Assembly (NCBI GenBank): GCA_965231765.1
Contig: OZ246887.1
Coordinates: 2,232,001 to 2,296,000, forward strand
Reading direction: 5' to 3'
Length of the DNA stretch: 64,000 bases
Source: JAAXHF01 sp963665955
GTDB lineage: Bacteria; Desulfobacterota; Binatia; Bin18
Part shown: positions 26,080 to 34,450 of the stretch, piece after piece
How positions within the stretch are numbered: position 1 is the stretch's first letter
Layout: each line of letters starts with the position of its first letter
Notes under the pieces: model-generated
The model's database searches: none
The model's input: the letters and a program-made list of their open reading frames with translations, nothing else
Told to the model about the DNA's origin: nothing
Made by a program: the position numbers and the translations under genes

Positions 26080-27154
26080 TGGCACGTGGCTCTACTCCAA
26101 TACTCCCCGGCTTGCCGATTCGTATGGCAAAGGTGACTTTCAGCTCGATTTCGGCCGCCTGCCGCATGTCCTGTCTGAAGAGATTCAGAGCCAGCTGAAT
26201 GAGCTGGATGTCCATGTTGTACGGACGTATCTGTTTGGCAGTTATGCGGCCAACTATGACCCCCGCGATCATGAGGTCGTCCAGCGACGGCTCGACTTTT
26301 TCTACCGTCTCAAAGAAGAATATCACTACGAACTAGAAACGTTCCCGATCAATTTCCGTGGACGGCGCTTGCGGCGGATTGATCGCGACCCAACAGACCC
26401 GTTTGAGCCAAAAGAAAAATGTGTTGATATTTCACTGGCCACGACGCTTCTGTACTACGCCGCAATCCCAAATGCGTACGACATAGCCATTGCCGTTGTT
26501 GGCGACCAGGACTTCAAGCCCGTCTTCCAACATGTCCGTCGTCTCGGCAAACAGGTCGCAGTTGTCAGTATCCAGGGCAGCTGCGCTCCGGAATTTGCCG
26601 ATCCACGCGATGAGGCGTGCATCAAAGATTTCGATATTATTTGGCTTGATGACTTACTCCACCGCCTCGAACTCAAATACGAACGCCATCAGCTCGACTG
26701 CCAGTCCCCAACCCACGTTGGCGATCGCAGAGTCTGGACCACTTTTCATCCGCGCAAAGCACAAAAGTTCTTCTGCGATGCGTGCCGCGCCGCGTTTGCG
26801 CAACACAAGCAGGAATCCCAACATGACTTTCTTGGAGGGAATGACGAGTATGCCGAATCCAGCCAGTTCGGTCCCCAGGTCGAGCTCGGAAAAAACCTGA
26901 GGGGCATGGTGAAGAAAAAAGTCCTTGAGCGGGGCTTTGGCTTTATTCAGGGCGAAGACGGGAAAGACTACTTTTTTCATTGCACCGACTTGGAAGCCGG
27001 CTTTGCTTTTGAGACGCTTGAGGAAGGCTGTGAAGTGGATTTTCTTGTCAAGAAAGTTCCCGAGTTTGAACGGGCGGGGGCAGCCCAAAATGTCCATCCC
27101 CACACAGACGCCATGCCAGCAGTCATGTCTGACGAAGAATATGAAGAATCGTAA
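26054..27154 (+). CDS. NYN-domain RNase-like protein with zinc knuckle and C-terminal cold-shock domain
   Basis: 366 residues. The N-terminal NYN/PIN-like domain (about 1-215) shows the acidic metal site in LFIDGTWLY, CVDISLATTLLYYA and AVVGDQDFKPVFQHVRRLGK, as in LabA/NYN nucleases. Next is CDACRAAFAQH, a possible zinc knuckle (about 250-262). The C-terminal 70 residues start MVKKKVLERGFGFIQGEDGK and DYFFHCTDLE and form a cold-shock/S1-like OB fold that binds RNA. The fusion suggests an RNA-guided or RNA-binding endoribonuclease. It overlaps the preceding lipoprotein gene by 26 bp. Catalysis is inferred from the acidic residues. Confidence 0.8.
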   Translation: MLKIMLFIDGTWLYSNTPRLADSYGKGDFQLDFGRLPHVLSEEIQSQLNELDVHVVRTYLFGSYAANYDPRDHEVVQRRLDFFYRLKEEYHYELETFPINFRGRRLRRIDRDPTDPFEPKEKCVDISLATTLLYYAAIPNAYDIAIAVVGDQDFKPVFQHVRRLGKQVAVVSIQGSCAPEFADPRDEACIKDFDIIWLDDLLHRLELKYERHQLDCQSPTHVGDRRVWTTFHPRKAQKFFCDACRAAFAQHKQESQHDFLGGNDEYAESSQFGPQVELGKNLRGMVKKKVLERGFGFIQGEDGKDYFFHCTDLEAGFAFETLEEGCEVDFLVKKVPEFERAGAAQNVHPHTDAMPAVMSDEEYEES

Positions 27155-27170
27155 CGAGCAAGGCGTCCAC

Positions 27171-28046
27171 TCATCTCAACTTCAGGCGTCTCTCAGCAGG
27201 ATGCAGATTACCCGGGTCCATCAGGACGACCTGTGCTCCAGAGATAGCTCCTAAACGAAACAAGTCATCAGCAAGAGGCGGGACGAGTTCGACCTGTTCA
27301 TAGTAAATCCCGACCTCTTGGCTGCCGTGGATATCAGACAACCGGATTTCAAACGGGAAATCGTGCTGCTGTATTTTTTTGTACCCAGCAAAATGTACCT
27401 GCGTCACCATCTGTTTCTCTTCCGTCCAACGCTCCCATTGGCGGAGCACCTGCGTTGTGGGCTCAAACCACAGCAGCTGTCTGCCTGCCTGAGCAAACGA
27501 CAATTCCAGCCGATACCAGTTGCGTTCGGCGTCAAAAGAGACGCTTGGGGTTGCTTCTGAAACAGGCAACAATGGAATCGCGGGAATCCCTAATAGGAGG
27601 GCGCTAATTTCCTGGGCAGACAGTAATACTCGGGTAAAACGAGCAATCGTAAACGGGTCTGCCTGGCCACGGTAGACTACATTTTCTTGCGAAAAATAGG
27701 CAGACAACACCTGCCCATTGCAGGTCGTCGTGGCAACCAGACCGAGAGGAGAAAACAGATCAAAACGGAACTGGTCTGGCGCAGCAACGGCAATAGCTTG
27801 TCTCGCCGTCCCCTTGTCGTGCGGACCGGCGTAGGTAACCCGGGCGAGGCCACGCAGGCTCGTGAGTGCTTGACGTCGAGCGCGCAGCGAACTGAGCAAC
27901 TCCTGAGCGGAGGGAGCGGTTAGCTGAGAGACGACTTGCGCAGCACGTTCAACATGTTCAATTTGGCCGACAGGCCGGCGAGCTGTGCAACTGATAAGCA
28001 AGCATAACGGTAAGATCGCAAGCGAGAGGAGGAAACGCTGGGGCAT
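27171..28046 (-). CDS. LolB-like / DUF4292 outer-membrane lipoprotein
   Basis: 291 residues from ATG 28046; upstream in-frame codons reach 28241 but overlap the preceding gene and break the signal peptide. The N-terminus MPQRFLLSLAILPLCLLISC is a lipoprotein signal (Cys20). The mature part has the LolA/LolB-type half-barrel pattern: LTSLRGLARVTYAG, FRFDLFSPLGLVATTTCNGQ, LSAYFSQENVVYRG and FEIRLSDI. LolB-like proteins accept lipoproteins at the outer membrane. This one is divergent, so another hydrophobic cargo is possible. It lies 76 bp downstream of the TPR lipoprotein gene in the same direction. Confidence 0.7.
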   Translation of the reverse strand: MPQRFLLSLAILPLCLLISCTARRPVGQIEHVERAAQVVSQLTAPSAQELLSSLRARRQALTSLRGLARVTYAGPHDKGTARQAIAVAAPDQFRFDLFSPLGLVATTTCNGQVLSAYFSQENVVYRGQADPFTIARFTRVLLSAQEISALLLGIPAIPLLPVSEATPSVSFDAERNWYRLELSFAQAGRQLLWFEPTTQVLRQWERWTEEKQMVTQVHFAGYKKIQQHDFPFEIRLSDIHGSQEVGIYYEQVELVPPLADDLFRLGAISGAQVVLMDPGNLHPAERRLKLR

Positions 28047-28122
28047 ATACAGGCCCAAGAGAGGAGTAAGCAAGACAGGGACAAGCAAGATACCCCGCTC
28101 AACTGGAGAAACAGCCGCCTCT

Positions 28123-29931
28123 CTACTCCAAACCTGAAGAGCGGAGCTCTTGGCGAGGCTTGGCCAAGTTCGTAATCTTTTCGCGTAGGCGCTGCATCTG
28201 ATCGGTCTCTGTCGCATTATCGAGGGCAGTCTGATAAACACGCGACGCGTCTATGACCCGGCCGACTTTCCCATACGCATCTCCAAGATGTTCAGAGATC
28301 GTGGGATCGTCGTTAATCAACTCAACCGCCTGCTCTAAATACTGCACGGCAGACGGATAATCGCCTCGCTGATAAAAAACCCAACCCAGACTGTCAACAT
28401 AAAATCCATCTTTGGGCTTGACCTCGAGCGCGCGGCGGATCAGACGCTCGGCTTTCTCAAGGTGGACGCCTTGCTCAGCCCAGGTATAGCCCAGGTAATT
28501 GAGAGCAGCATCATTCTTGGGATTGAGATCGATCGCCTTCTGCATATGCGTGACACACAGGCTTTTCTCCTTGTGCTCATCATACATCGCTCCCAGCGTA
28601 AAATGATATTCATCTTTTTCAGGAGCCAGGCTAATCATTTGCTGAAGGATTTGTATCGCCCGAGGTTGATTGCCATTTTCCCGCTCCAGCGTGGCGAGGA
28701 AACCCATGATTTCAAGATTATCCTTTTTCATGGCCAAAACCTGCTCAGCCTCGGCAATGGCTTGGGGAAGTTTCTCCTGACGCTGATAAATATAGCTCAG
28801 ATACAAACGCCCATCAGCAGAGTATTCAGAGTCAGCGGGAATCTTCAGCAGCTCGGCAATGGCTTTGTCGTCTTCCTCAGCTTCGGTATACACCACTCCG
28901 AGGAAGTAGCGCGCTTGAGCGTTCTCAGGTTGGGCCGCGACAACAAGATTTAACTCGGTGACGGCACGCTCATAATTCCCTTTTTCTCGGTAGATGAGAC
29001 TGATCCGCAGCCGCGTCTCTTGCGGGTCAGTCTCAATTTTCTCTTGAATCTTTTCCAACTTTCGAAACTGGACTAAGGCTTCATCCAGCTTCTCCTCTTC
29101 CAGAAATAAGCGCCCCAGGCTTTTGTGGGCTTGCTCACTCTCGGGGTTCATCTCCAGAGCCTGTTGGTAGATGTCGCGTGCCCGATCAAGTTGCTGTTGC
29201 ATCTCATACACCAGGGCGAGATCAAGCAGCACCATCTCAGAGCGTTCATTCAGCTGAAGTGCCTTCTTATAATACGTCTCTGCTTTCCCGAGCTGACCAG
29301 ATGCCGCAGAAATTTGGCCCAGATAATAATAGCCAAGCAGCGAGCGTGGGTAGTGTTGCACGAGATGAGACAGCACCGTTGCGGCTTTATCAAACTTCTT
29401 TTGTTTGGCGTATAGAGTACCAAGATAGAGATACGGTTCTTGGCTGTCTGGCTGCTGGGTCAAGACTGTTTCATAGACAGCAACGGCTTCGTCTTCTTGG
29501 TCGGTGGAAGACAGCAAGCCGGCCAAGAACATTTGCGCCTCGATATTGTCGGGTTCTTGTTGAACCGCCACTCGGCAGTGTTCCAACGCCAGATCGACTT
29601 TCCCCATGCGTACGTACAGGGTGGCTAAGCGAAAGCGCAGAAAAGGCGTGTCCGGGTCTCGCTCGACCGCTTTAGCCAAAGCACTTAGCGCGGTCTCATA
29701 ATCGTTGCGGGTCAGCGCGACTTGACTTTTGAGGAAATCACCCAGAGCACGCTCTTGCGGCCCTAAGACAACAGGCGTACCAGGGACCTTTTGCACCCGT
29801 GGTGGCAAGGACGAAGGGGGTTGCTGCGCAGGGGAAGCGGCAAACTGATTCGCCGTACATGCAGACAGCATGCTGCCTAAAAGGAAGAGGAGTATCCAAC
29901 GAGTACATCCTGTCCACGTCCGCACATACAT
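28123..29931 (-). CDS. TPR-repeat lipoprotein
   Basis: 602 residues. The signal peptide ends in the lipobox LSAC (Cys25), followed by a Pro/Gln-rich linker. From about residue 60 to the end there are some 14 or more tetratricopeptide repeats, for example YETALSALAKAVERDPDTPF, YLYLGTLYAKQKKFDKAATV and LNYLGYTWAEQGVHLEKAER. Such proteins are periplasm-facing scaffolds for envelope complexes. Together with the LolB-like gene downstream it forms a pair seen in several delta-type genomes. No catalytic domain is present. Confidence 0.85.
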   Translation of the reverse strand: MYVRTWTGCTRWILLFLLGSMLSACTANQFAASPAQQPPSSLPPRVQKVPGTPVVLGPQERALGDFLKSQVALTRNDYETALSALAKAVERDPDTPFLRFRLATLYVRMGKVDLALEHCRVAVQQEPDNIEAQMFLAGLLSSTDQEDEAVAVYETVLTQQPDSQEPYLYLGTLYAKQKKFDKAATVLSHLVQHYPRSLLGYYYLGQISAASGQLGKAETYYKKALQLNERSEMVLLDLALVYEMQQQLDRARDIYQQALEMNPESEQAHKSLGRLFLEEEKLDEALVQFRKLEKIQEKIETDPQETRLRISLIYREKGNYERAVTELNLVVAAQPENAQARYFLGVVYTEAEEDDKAIAELLKIPADSEYSADGRLYLSYIYQRQEKLPQAIAEAEQVLAMKKDNLEIMGFLATLERENGNQPRAIQILQQMISLAPEKDEYHFTLGAMYDEHKEKSLCVTHMQKAIDLNPKNDAALNYLGYTWAEQGVHLEKAERLIRRALEVKPKDGFYVDSLGWVFYQRGDYPSAVQYLEQAVELINDDPTISEHLGDAYGKVGRVIDASRVYQTALDNATETDQMQRLREKITNLAKPRQELRSSGLE

Positions 29932-30017
29932 ACCGAGAGGCTATCACGGAGAGAAAGAGATGGTCAATCGGGAGGTGCGGGATGGAAACGCGCGGCCAAG
30001 GTCCATTTTCCTTGTTT

Positions 30018-30116
30018 GTTCTGGGCTCGTTCTGGGCTCGTTCTGGGCTCGTTCTGGGCTTGCTCTGGGCTCGTTCTGGGCTTGCTCTGGGCTCGTTCTG
30101 GGCTTGCTCTGGGCAA
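30018..30116. repeat. Nine tandem 11-bp units (GTTCTGGGCTC type)
   Basis: Nine head-to-tail copies of an 11-bp unit. The first three are perfect GTTCTGGGCTC; later ones alternate GTTCTGGGCTT and GCTCTGGGCTC, ending GCTCTGGGCAA. The array fills most of the divergent intergenic region between the TPR lipoprotein (start 29931) and the NadD-like gene (start 30183). The alternation suggests that later expansion occurred as a 22-bp double unit. Confidence 0.95.
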
Positions 30117-30182
30117 TCGAGAACGCTAGGCTAGGCACGCTCTAGCAGCGAGGCCGATCCACCATCGAGCACGGCACCTAGC

Positions 30183-31244
30183 ATGTCAAACCCTACAAAG
30201 GTCATCCAGACCGTCCAAGCTGTCTATGACCTCAAACGACTGTTTACTCTTCGTGAGAGCGTGCAGACGTTTGATCCAACTGCTCCACCGCGCGTGCGTC
30301 TACTGGCGCCCTGCCCTCCCGATTCCTCTGTTCGCCCATTCAGCCGGGTTGGTATTCTATGCGGCTCGTTTAATCCACTCACCCGAGCGCATACTGAACT
30401 TGCCGAACAGGTGTGCAATGCGTGGCAACTTGATCAGGTGTTTTTGAGCCTGGCCAAAGTCACTGTCGATAAAGAGCAGATCAGCGGAATGGGTCTCGAA
30501 GACCGCCTCTTATTGCTCTCACTGTATGCAGAGCGCCACCCCAATATCAGTATTGCCCTGGTCAATCGTGGTCTGTACGTCGAGCAAGCCCAAGCGTTTC
30601 GGGCCCTGTGTGGTACCCAGACTCAACTCTTTTTCCTCACCGGCATGGATAAGCTGATACAAATCCTAGACCCTCGTTATTACCAAGATCGAGACGCTGC
30701 GCTGCATGAGCTTTTTGGCCTGGCAGGGCTTATTGTCGCCAACCGAGGAGCATTCAGCCACACAGAATTTACCCACCTGCTTGAACAGCCAGAAAATCAG
30801 GTATTCCGCCCGGCCATACATTTTTTTCCGCTGACTGACGTGTCGCCTTCGGCCGATTCTTCAGGTTTGTCCAATTCGCTCTCTCCTCCACTCAATGACC
30901 TCTCGGCAACTACTATTCGAGAGGCACTGGCCGCCGGAGTCGCCAGAGCCAGCGACGTCAGCATAGCCAAGCACGTTCCGCCAGAAACCGTTCAGTTTGT
31001 GTCAGAGGCTCAGGTCTATCGTCCTCCCCAGTCGCAGTCAGGAGAAGTGATAGACGTCTACGGCATTCGTATTGCCCTGATTGAACTGCTGTATAGTGTC
31101 CGTTCCTGGGCGGAACACGAGGTTGATTTTTGTCGCCTGCTACAGCGTGCGGTAGCGGACGATCCAACCGGACACGCCTTACGCCACGCACGTCCCAGTA
31201 TGCCTAGAGACGATCTTATTGGCTTGCTGCGCTCATACGACTAG
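30183..31244 (+). CDS. NadD-like nucleotidyltransferase family protein
   Basis: 353 residues. The core (about 55-270) is a nicotinate-mononucleotide adenylyltransferase-type fold. VGILCGSFNPLTRAHTELAE occupies the place of the GGxFxPxHxGH motif, and LSATTIREAL matches the SxTxxR motif. The first His of the HxGH signature is replaced (LTRAH), so activity is uncertain. There are extra N-terminal (~50) and C-terminal (~80) segments; the latter ends with a helical region containing DVYGIRIALIELLYSVRSW. Likely an NAD-biosynthesis relative, but the substrate is not established. Confidence 0.7.
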   Translation: MSNPTKVIQTVQAVYDLKRLFTLRESVQTFDPTAPPRVRLLAPCPPDSSVRPFSRVGILCGSFNPLTRAHTELAEQVCNAWQLDQVFLSLAKVTVDKEQISGMGLEDRLLLLSLYAERHPNISIALVNRGLYVEQAQAFRALCGTQTQLFFLTGMDKLIQILDPRYYQDRDAALHELFGLAGLIVANRGAFSHTEFTHLLEQPENQVFRPAIHFFPLTDVSPSADSSGLSNSLSPPLNDLSATTIREALAAGVARASDVSIAKHVPPETVQFVSEAQVYRPPQSQSGEVIDVYGIRIALIELLYSVRSWAEHEVDFCRLLQRAVADDPTGHALRHARPSMPRDDLIGLLRSYD

Positions 31245-31343
31245 CCGGTTTCCCACCAGGGTGTTAGGTTGGTTGGCCGATATATGAGCGGAAACGGATG
31301 CTATACGTAGGCCGTTTTCCAGAGGGCCGTCAACGAGGACAGT

Positions 31344-32321
31344 ATGAGCAGTCAACCAGTAAGCGATTTTCTGAAACAGCATTTCCGCCATTTTAACGCT
31401 GCCACCCTGATTGATGCAGCTGAGGGTTATAAACGGCATCTCGACCAGGGCGGAAAAATGCTGCTCTCAATGGCAGGGGCAATGAGCACTGCCGAAATTG
31501 GACTGTCGTTAGCCGAAATGATCCGCCAAGATTGCGTCCATGCGGTTTCCTGTACTGGGGCAAATCTGGAAGAAGATGTTTTCAACTTAGTAGCCCACAG
31601 CGCCTATGAACGCGTCCCGCATTATCGTGATCTGACTCCGACCCAGGAAGCGGACCTGCTCCAGCGGCATATGAATCGGGTGACCGATACCTGTATCCCC
31701 GAAGAGGAAGCAATGCGCCGAGTGGAACGCCCCATGTTTGAAGAATGGCAGCGGGCTGAGCAGGCAAGCCAGCGCTATTTTCCGCACGAATTCTTCTACC
31801 AGATTCTCCGCTCCGGCATGCTCGAACCGTATTACCAGATTGATCCAAAAGATTCGTGGCTGCTGGCCGCCATGGAAAAAAACTTGCCTATTATCGTGCC
31901 AGGCTGGGAAGATTCAACCCTCGGCAATGCGTTTGCCGGCTACTGTATAAACGGCAAGCTCAAAAGCCCCCAGACCGTGCGGAATGGGACCGAGTATATG
32001 ATGTTCTTGGCAGACTGGTATGCCGAAGTCTGCCGCGCCAACCCGATTGGGTTTTACCAGATTGGTGGAGGCATTGCCGGCGATTTTCCGATTTGTGTGG
32101 TGCCGATGTTAATCCAAGATCTGAAACGCACCGAGATCCCGCTGTGGAGCTATTTCTGCCAAGTCAGCGATTCTACCACCAGTTATGGTTCGTATTCAGG
32201 AGCCGTGCCGAATGAAAAAATCACCTGGGGCAAGCTCGATGTTGACACTCCGCGCCATATCATCGAATCAGACGCCTCGATTGTCTGTCCCCTCATGTTT
32301 GCTTACGTACTAGGGATGTAA
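31344..32321 (+). CDS. Deoxyhypusine synthase-like protein
   Basis: 325 residues of the deoxyhypusine synthase family. NAD-binding and active-site segments are visible: MLLSMAGAMSTAEIGLSLAE, AVSCTGANLEEDVFNLVAHS, GFYQIGGGIAGDFPICVVPM, and the catalytic Lys in EKITWGKLDVD (K297). Bacteria lack hypusine on their translation factor. Bacterial members are thought to make homospermidine or modify other amines from spermidine or putrescine. The gene follows the NadD-like gene by about 100 bp and precedes cysQ by 10 bp, so it is probably co-transcribed with cysQ. Confidence 0.85.
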   Translation: MSSQPVSDFLKQHFRHFNAATLIDAAEGYKRHLDQGGKMLLSMAGAMSTAEIGLSLAEMIRQDCVHAVSCTGANLEEDVFNLVAHSAYERVPHYRDLTPTQEADLLQRHMNRVTDTCIPEEEAMRRVERPMFEEWQRAEQASQRYFPHEFFYQILRSGMLEPYYQIDPKDSWLLAAMEKNLPIIVPGWEDSTLGNAFAGYCINGKLKSPQTVRNGTEYMMFLADWYAEVCRANPIGFYQIGGGIAGDFPICVVPMLIQDLKRTEIPLWSYFCQVSDSTTSYGSYSGAVPNEKITWGKLDVDTPRHIIESDASIVCPLMFAYVLGM

Positions 32322-32331
32322 CAGGTATAGA

Positions 32332-33147
32332 ATGACGAATCTGGACAAGGAAAAAACCACTGCTATTGCAGCTGCCCACGCAGCTGGGACTATCATTCGA
32401 GACGTTTACGAGACAAAATTCACCGTCAGCTACAAACACAATGACAGTCCTGTCACGATTGCTGACCGCGACGCCAATCAAAAAATCCACCAGATCATAC
32501 AAGACGCGTTTCCGGACGACGGCTGGCTGTCTGAAGAAACCGTAGACTCTCCAGCTCGGCTTTCGAAACGGCGGGTCTGGGTGGTCGATCCACTCGATGG
32601 GACCAAAGAGTTCATTGATAAAATCCCAGAGTTCGCGGTATCGATCGGTCTGGTCGAAGATGGCACGCCAGTCCTCGGAGTCATTTACAATCCGGCTCTT
32701 GACCAGCTTTTATGGGCAGTCCGCGGTCAGGGGGCGTGGGGAGCAGACCAGCCGCTGCGGGTGACCCCGACCAATCGGCTCGCAGATGCGACTGTGCTGT
32801 CGAGCCGCTCGGAAACAAAGCGAGGCGACTGGAAGCCGTTTTTATCACTCTTTACAGCCAAGCCAACAGGTGGCATGGCCCACAAGCTTGCCATGATTGC
32901 TACCGGCAAGGCCGATGCAACTTTCACGCTGGTGCCAAAAAATGAATGGGATTTATGTGCGGGAGCCTTACTTGTTGAAGAGGCCGGTGGTCAGGTCACG
33001 ACTGTGTGGGACAAAAGAGTGATCTTCAATCAATCAACCACGCTGCTCCAGGGACTGGTTGCCAGCAACACCAGCCTGCACCCTGAGTTGATGTCCGTCA
33101 TTACGCCGCGACTAACAGCACGCCATAGGTCTAAAAATCGTCAGTAA
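32332..33147 (+). CDS. cysQ: 3'(2'),5'-bisphosphate nucleotidase / inositol monophosphatase family
   Basis: 271 residues. The metal-binding motif WVVDPLDGTKEFIDKIPEFA is diagnostic of the IMPase superfamily and, with KEFI, of the CysQ branch that hydrolyses PAP to AMP in sulfate assimilation. Upstream Glu residues (LSEETVD) and the C-terminal KNEWDLCAGALLVEEAGGQV supply the other metal ligands. The enzyme is cytoplasmic or peripheral. It starts 10 bp after the deoxyhypusine synthase-like gene. Inositol phosphatase activity cannot be excluded. Confidence 0.85.
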   Translation: MTNLDKEKTTAIAAAHAAGTIIRDVYETKFTVSYKHNDSPVTIADRDANQKIHQIIQDAFPDDGWLSEETVDSPARLSKRRVWVVDPLDGTKEFIDKIPEFAVSIGLVEDGTPVLGVIYNPALDQLLWAVRGQGAWGADQPLRVTPTNRLADATVLSSRSETKRGDWKPFLSLFTAKPTGGMAHKLAMIATGKADATFTLVPKNEWDLCAGALLVEEAGGQVTTVWDKRVIFNQSTTLLQGLVASNTSLHPELMSVITPRLTARHRSKNRQ

Positions 33148-33246
33148 AGAGGTAGAAAAGAAGCCGAAAGGAGCAAGATCTCGACTGTTGAGTGTCCACA
33201 TGATAGGCTGGAGGCTGCACTGTATAATGCGGAAAGGGATACTCCA

Positions 33247-33468
33247 GTGGCTCAGTTCGTTACTCTTTTCAGTCGCCGCCCCAAGCCCCGTTGCCCGGGG
33301 TGCCACAAATGGAATCGGGTGTATCTAACAGGCGGCTCATTTCTCTCCGAATGCATATACTGCGGCTCCGCGCTTGATCGCTACCGGCTGCCGGCCTGGG
33401 GGATTGTCGTTATCGTCGCGGCAAGCGCTCTCGCCCTGGCTGCAACTATTCCGTTATTTGCTCGTTAG
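33247..33468 (+). CDS. Small zinc-ribbon membrane protein
   Basis: 73 residues from GTG 33247 with GGAAAGGGA about 10 bp upstream. The N-terminal half has CPGC and CIYC spaced 18 residues apart, a four-cysteine zinc ribbon. The C-terminal half is one hydrophobic helix (WGIVVIVAASALALAATIPL). I do not recognise a named family. The two features together make a real gene more likely than chance. It is 99 bp downstream of cysQ in the same direction. Confidence 0.55.
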   Translation: MAQFVTLFSRRPKPRCPGCHKWNRVYLTGGSFLSECIYCGSALDRYRLPAWGIVVIVAASALALAATIPLFAR

Positions 33469-33524
33469 CAAAAGCAACAAGCAGAATTCCAATACTACAG
33501 AATTCCAATATCCCAGACAGGTTC

Positions 33525-34421
33525 TTACAACTTCTGTGGCAATTCCAACTCGGCCGATGGGGCTTCTTGCTTGCCTTGTCCGTCCTGTCCATCGAGGGCG
33601 ACATCCTTTTCCACAACTTCTTCGCCTTTGACCTCAGCTCGGTCCATGACAAATGGTTGCCCTTGCCCAGTCTGATTGGCGACAAAGATATCGTACGCTC
33701 CACTATCGAGCATAAACCGATGCTGCTCGCCCGGCTCGCTCCGCGCAGCTTCCTTCTGAGTGCCGGGGAAGTAAATGATCACGCCTGTTTTCTGACTCAC
33801 ATCACGGCCATTCAGCAACGGATGGATCACCAGCTGGCCCTGAACTCGCTCGCGGATTTGTAAGTGCTGAACGCCACCACCGCGTAACTCGACCTGACGC
33901 CACCATTGCGCCTGGGGAGGCGTGGAAACTTTGATATCCACCACACCAGGATAGGCTAATAGGACTTCTCCGCTGAGCGTTGCGCCTAATTTTTCTTTTG
34001 AGACGCCATCATAGACCTCAACCCCAAGTCCCAGGTCATGACCGTCCTTGCCCAGGACATCGACTTCCAAACCAGCAACTTCATTGATGATGACCGTACT
34101 TTTGCGCCCAGCTTTGGTGAGCACCTCTGGGCGGGTCACCACCCCACCCAACACTTCCAGTTCGACACGATACGTCCCCGCAGGCAGATCGACGGATTTG
34201 CCAATCGTGGTTGTGGCAACAGGTTGTGCTCCATCACCCGCAAAAATACGTACCAGGGCATCACTGCGTTTCGCCATCTCCCCCAGACCATTGACCACAA
34301 CAACCAGAGTCGCCTGGTCCATATTTTTGGCGTGGATAATCGAAATCGAGAATCCTGCCAGGAAGATAAAAACACCGGCAAAAACACCAGCCAGGCGCAG
34401 TACAGAAAATCCCCGCTTCAT
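33525..34421 (-). CDS. Exported beta-rich protein of unknown function
   Basis: 298 residues from ATG 34421, preceded by GGAGAATGTT; an upstream in-frame codon at 34487 lies inside the rhodanese gene and is less likely. One N-terminal hydrophobic helix (LAGVFAGVFIFLAGFSISII) anchors or exports it. The rest is strand-rich. Repeated segments of the type DLPAGTYRVELEV, LAYPGVVDIKV and LDSGAYDIFVANQ suggest three Ig- or PEGA-like beta-sandwich domains. The C-terminus is Glu/Gln-rich. It starts 29 bp after the full-length end of the rhodanese gene, implying co-transcription. Confidence 0.65.
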   Translation of the reverse strand: MKRGFSVLRLAGVFAGVFIFLAGFSISIIHAKNMDQATLVVVVNGLGEMAKRSDALVRIFAGDGAQPVATTTIGKSVDLPAGTYRVELEVLGGVVTRPEVLTKAGRKSTVIINEVAGLEVDVLGKDGHDLGLGVEVYDGVSKEKLGATLSGEVLLAYPGVVDIKVSTPPQAQWWRQVELRGGGVQHLQIRERVQGQLVIHPLLNGRDVSQKTGVIIYFPGTQKEAARSEPGEQHRFMLDSGAYDIFVANQTGQGQPFVMDRAEVKGEEVVEKDVALDGQDGQGKQEAPSAELELPQKL

Positions 34422-34450
34422 AACATTCTCCAGATCAAGCACTGATGGCC

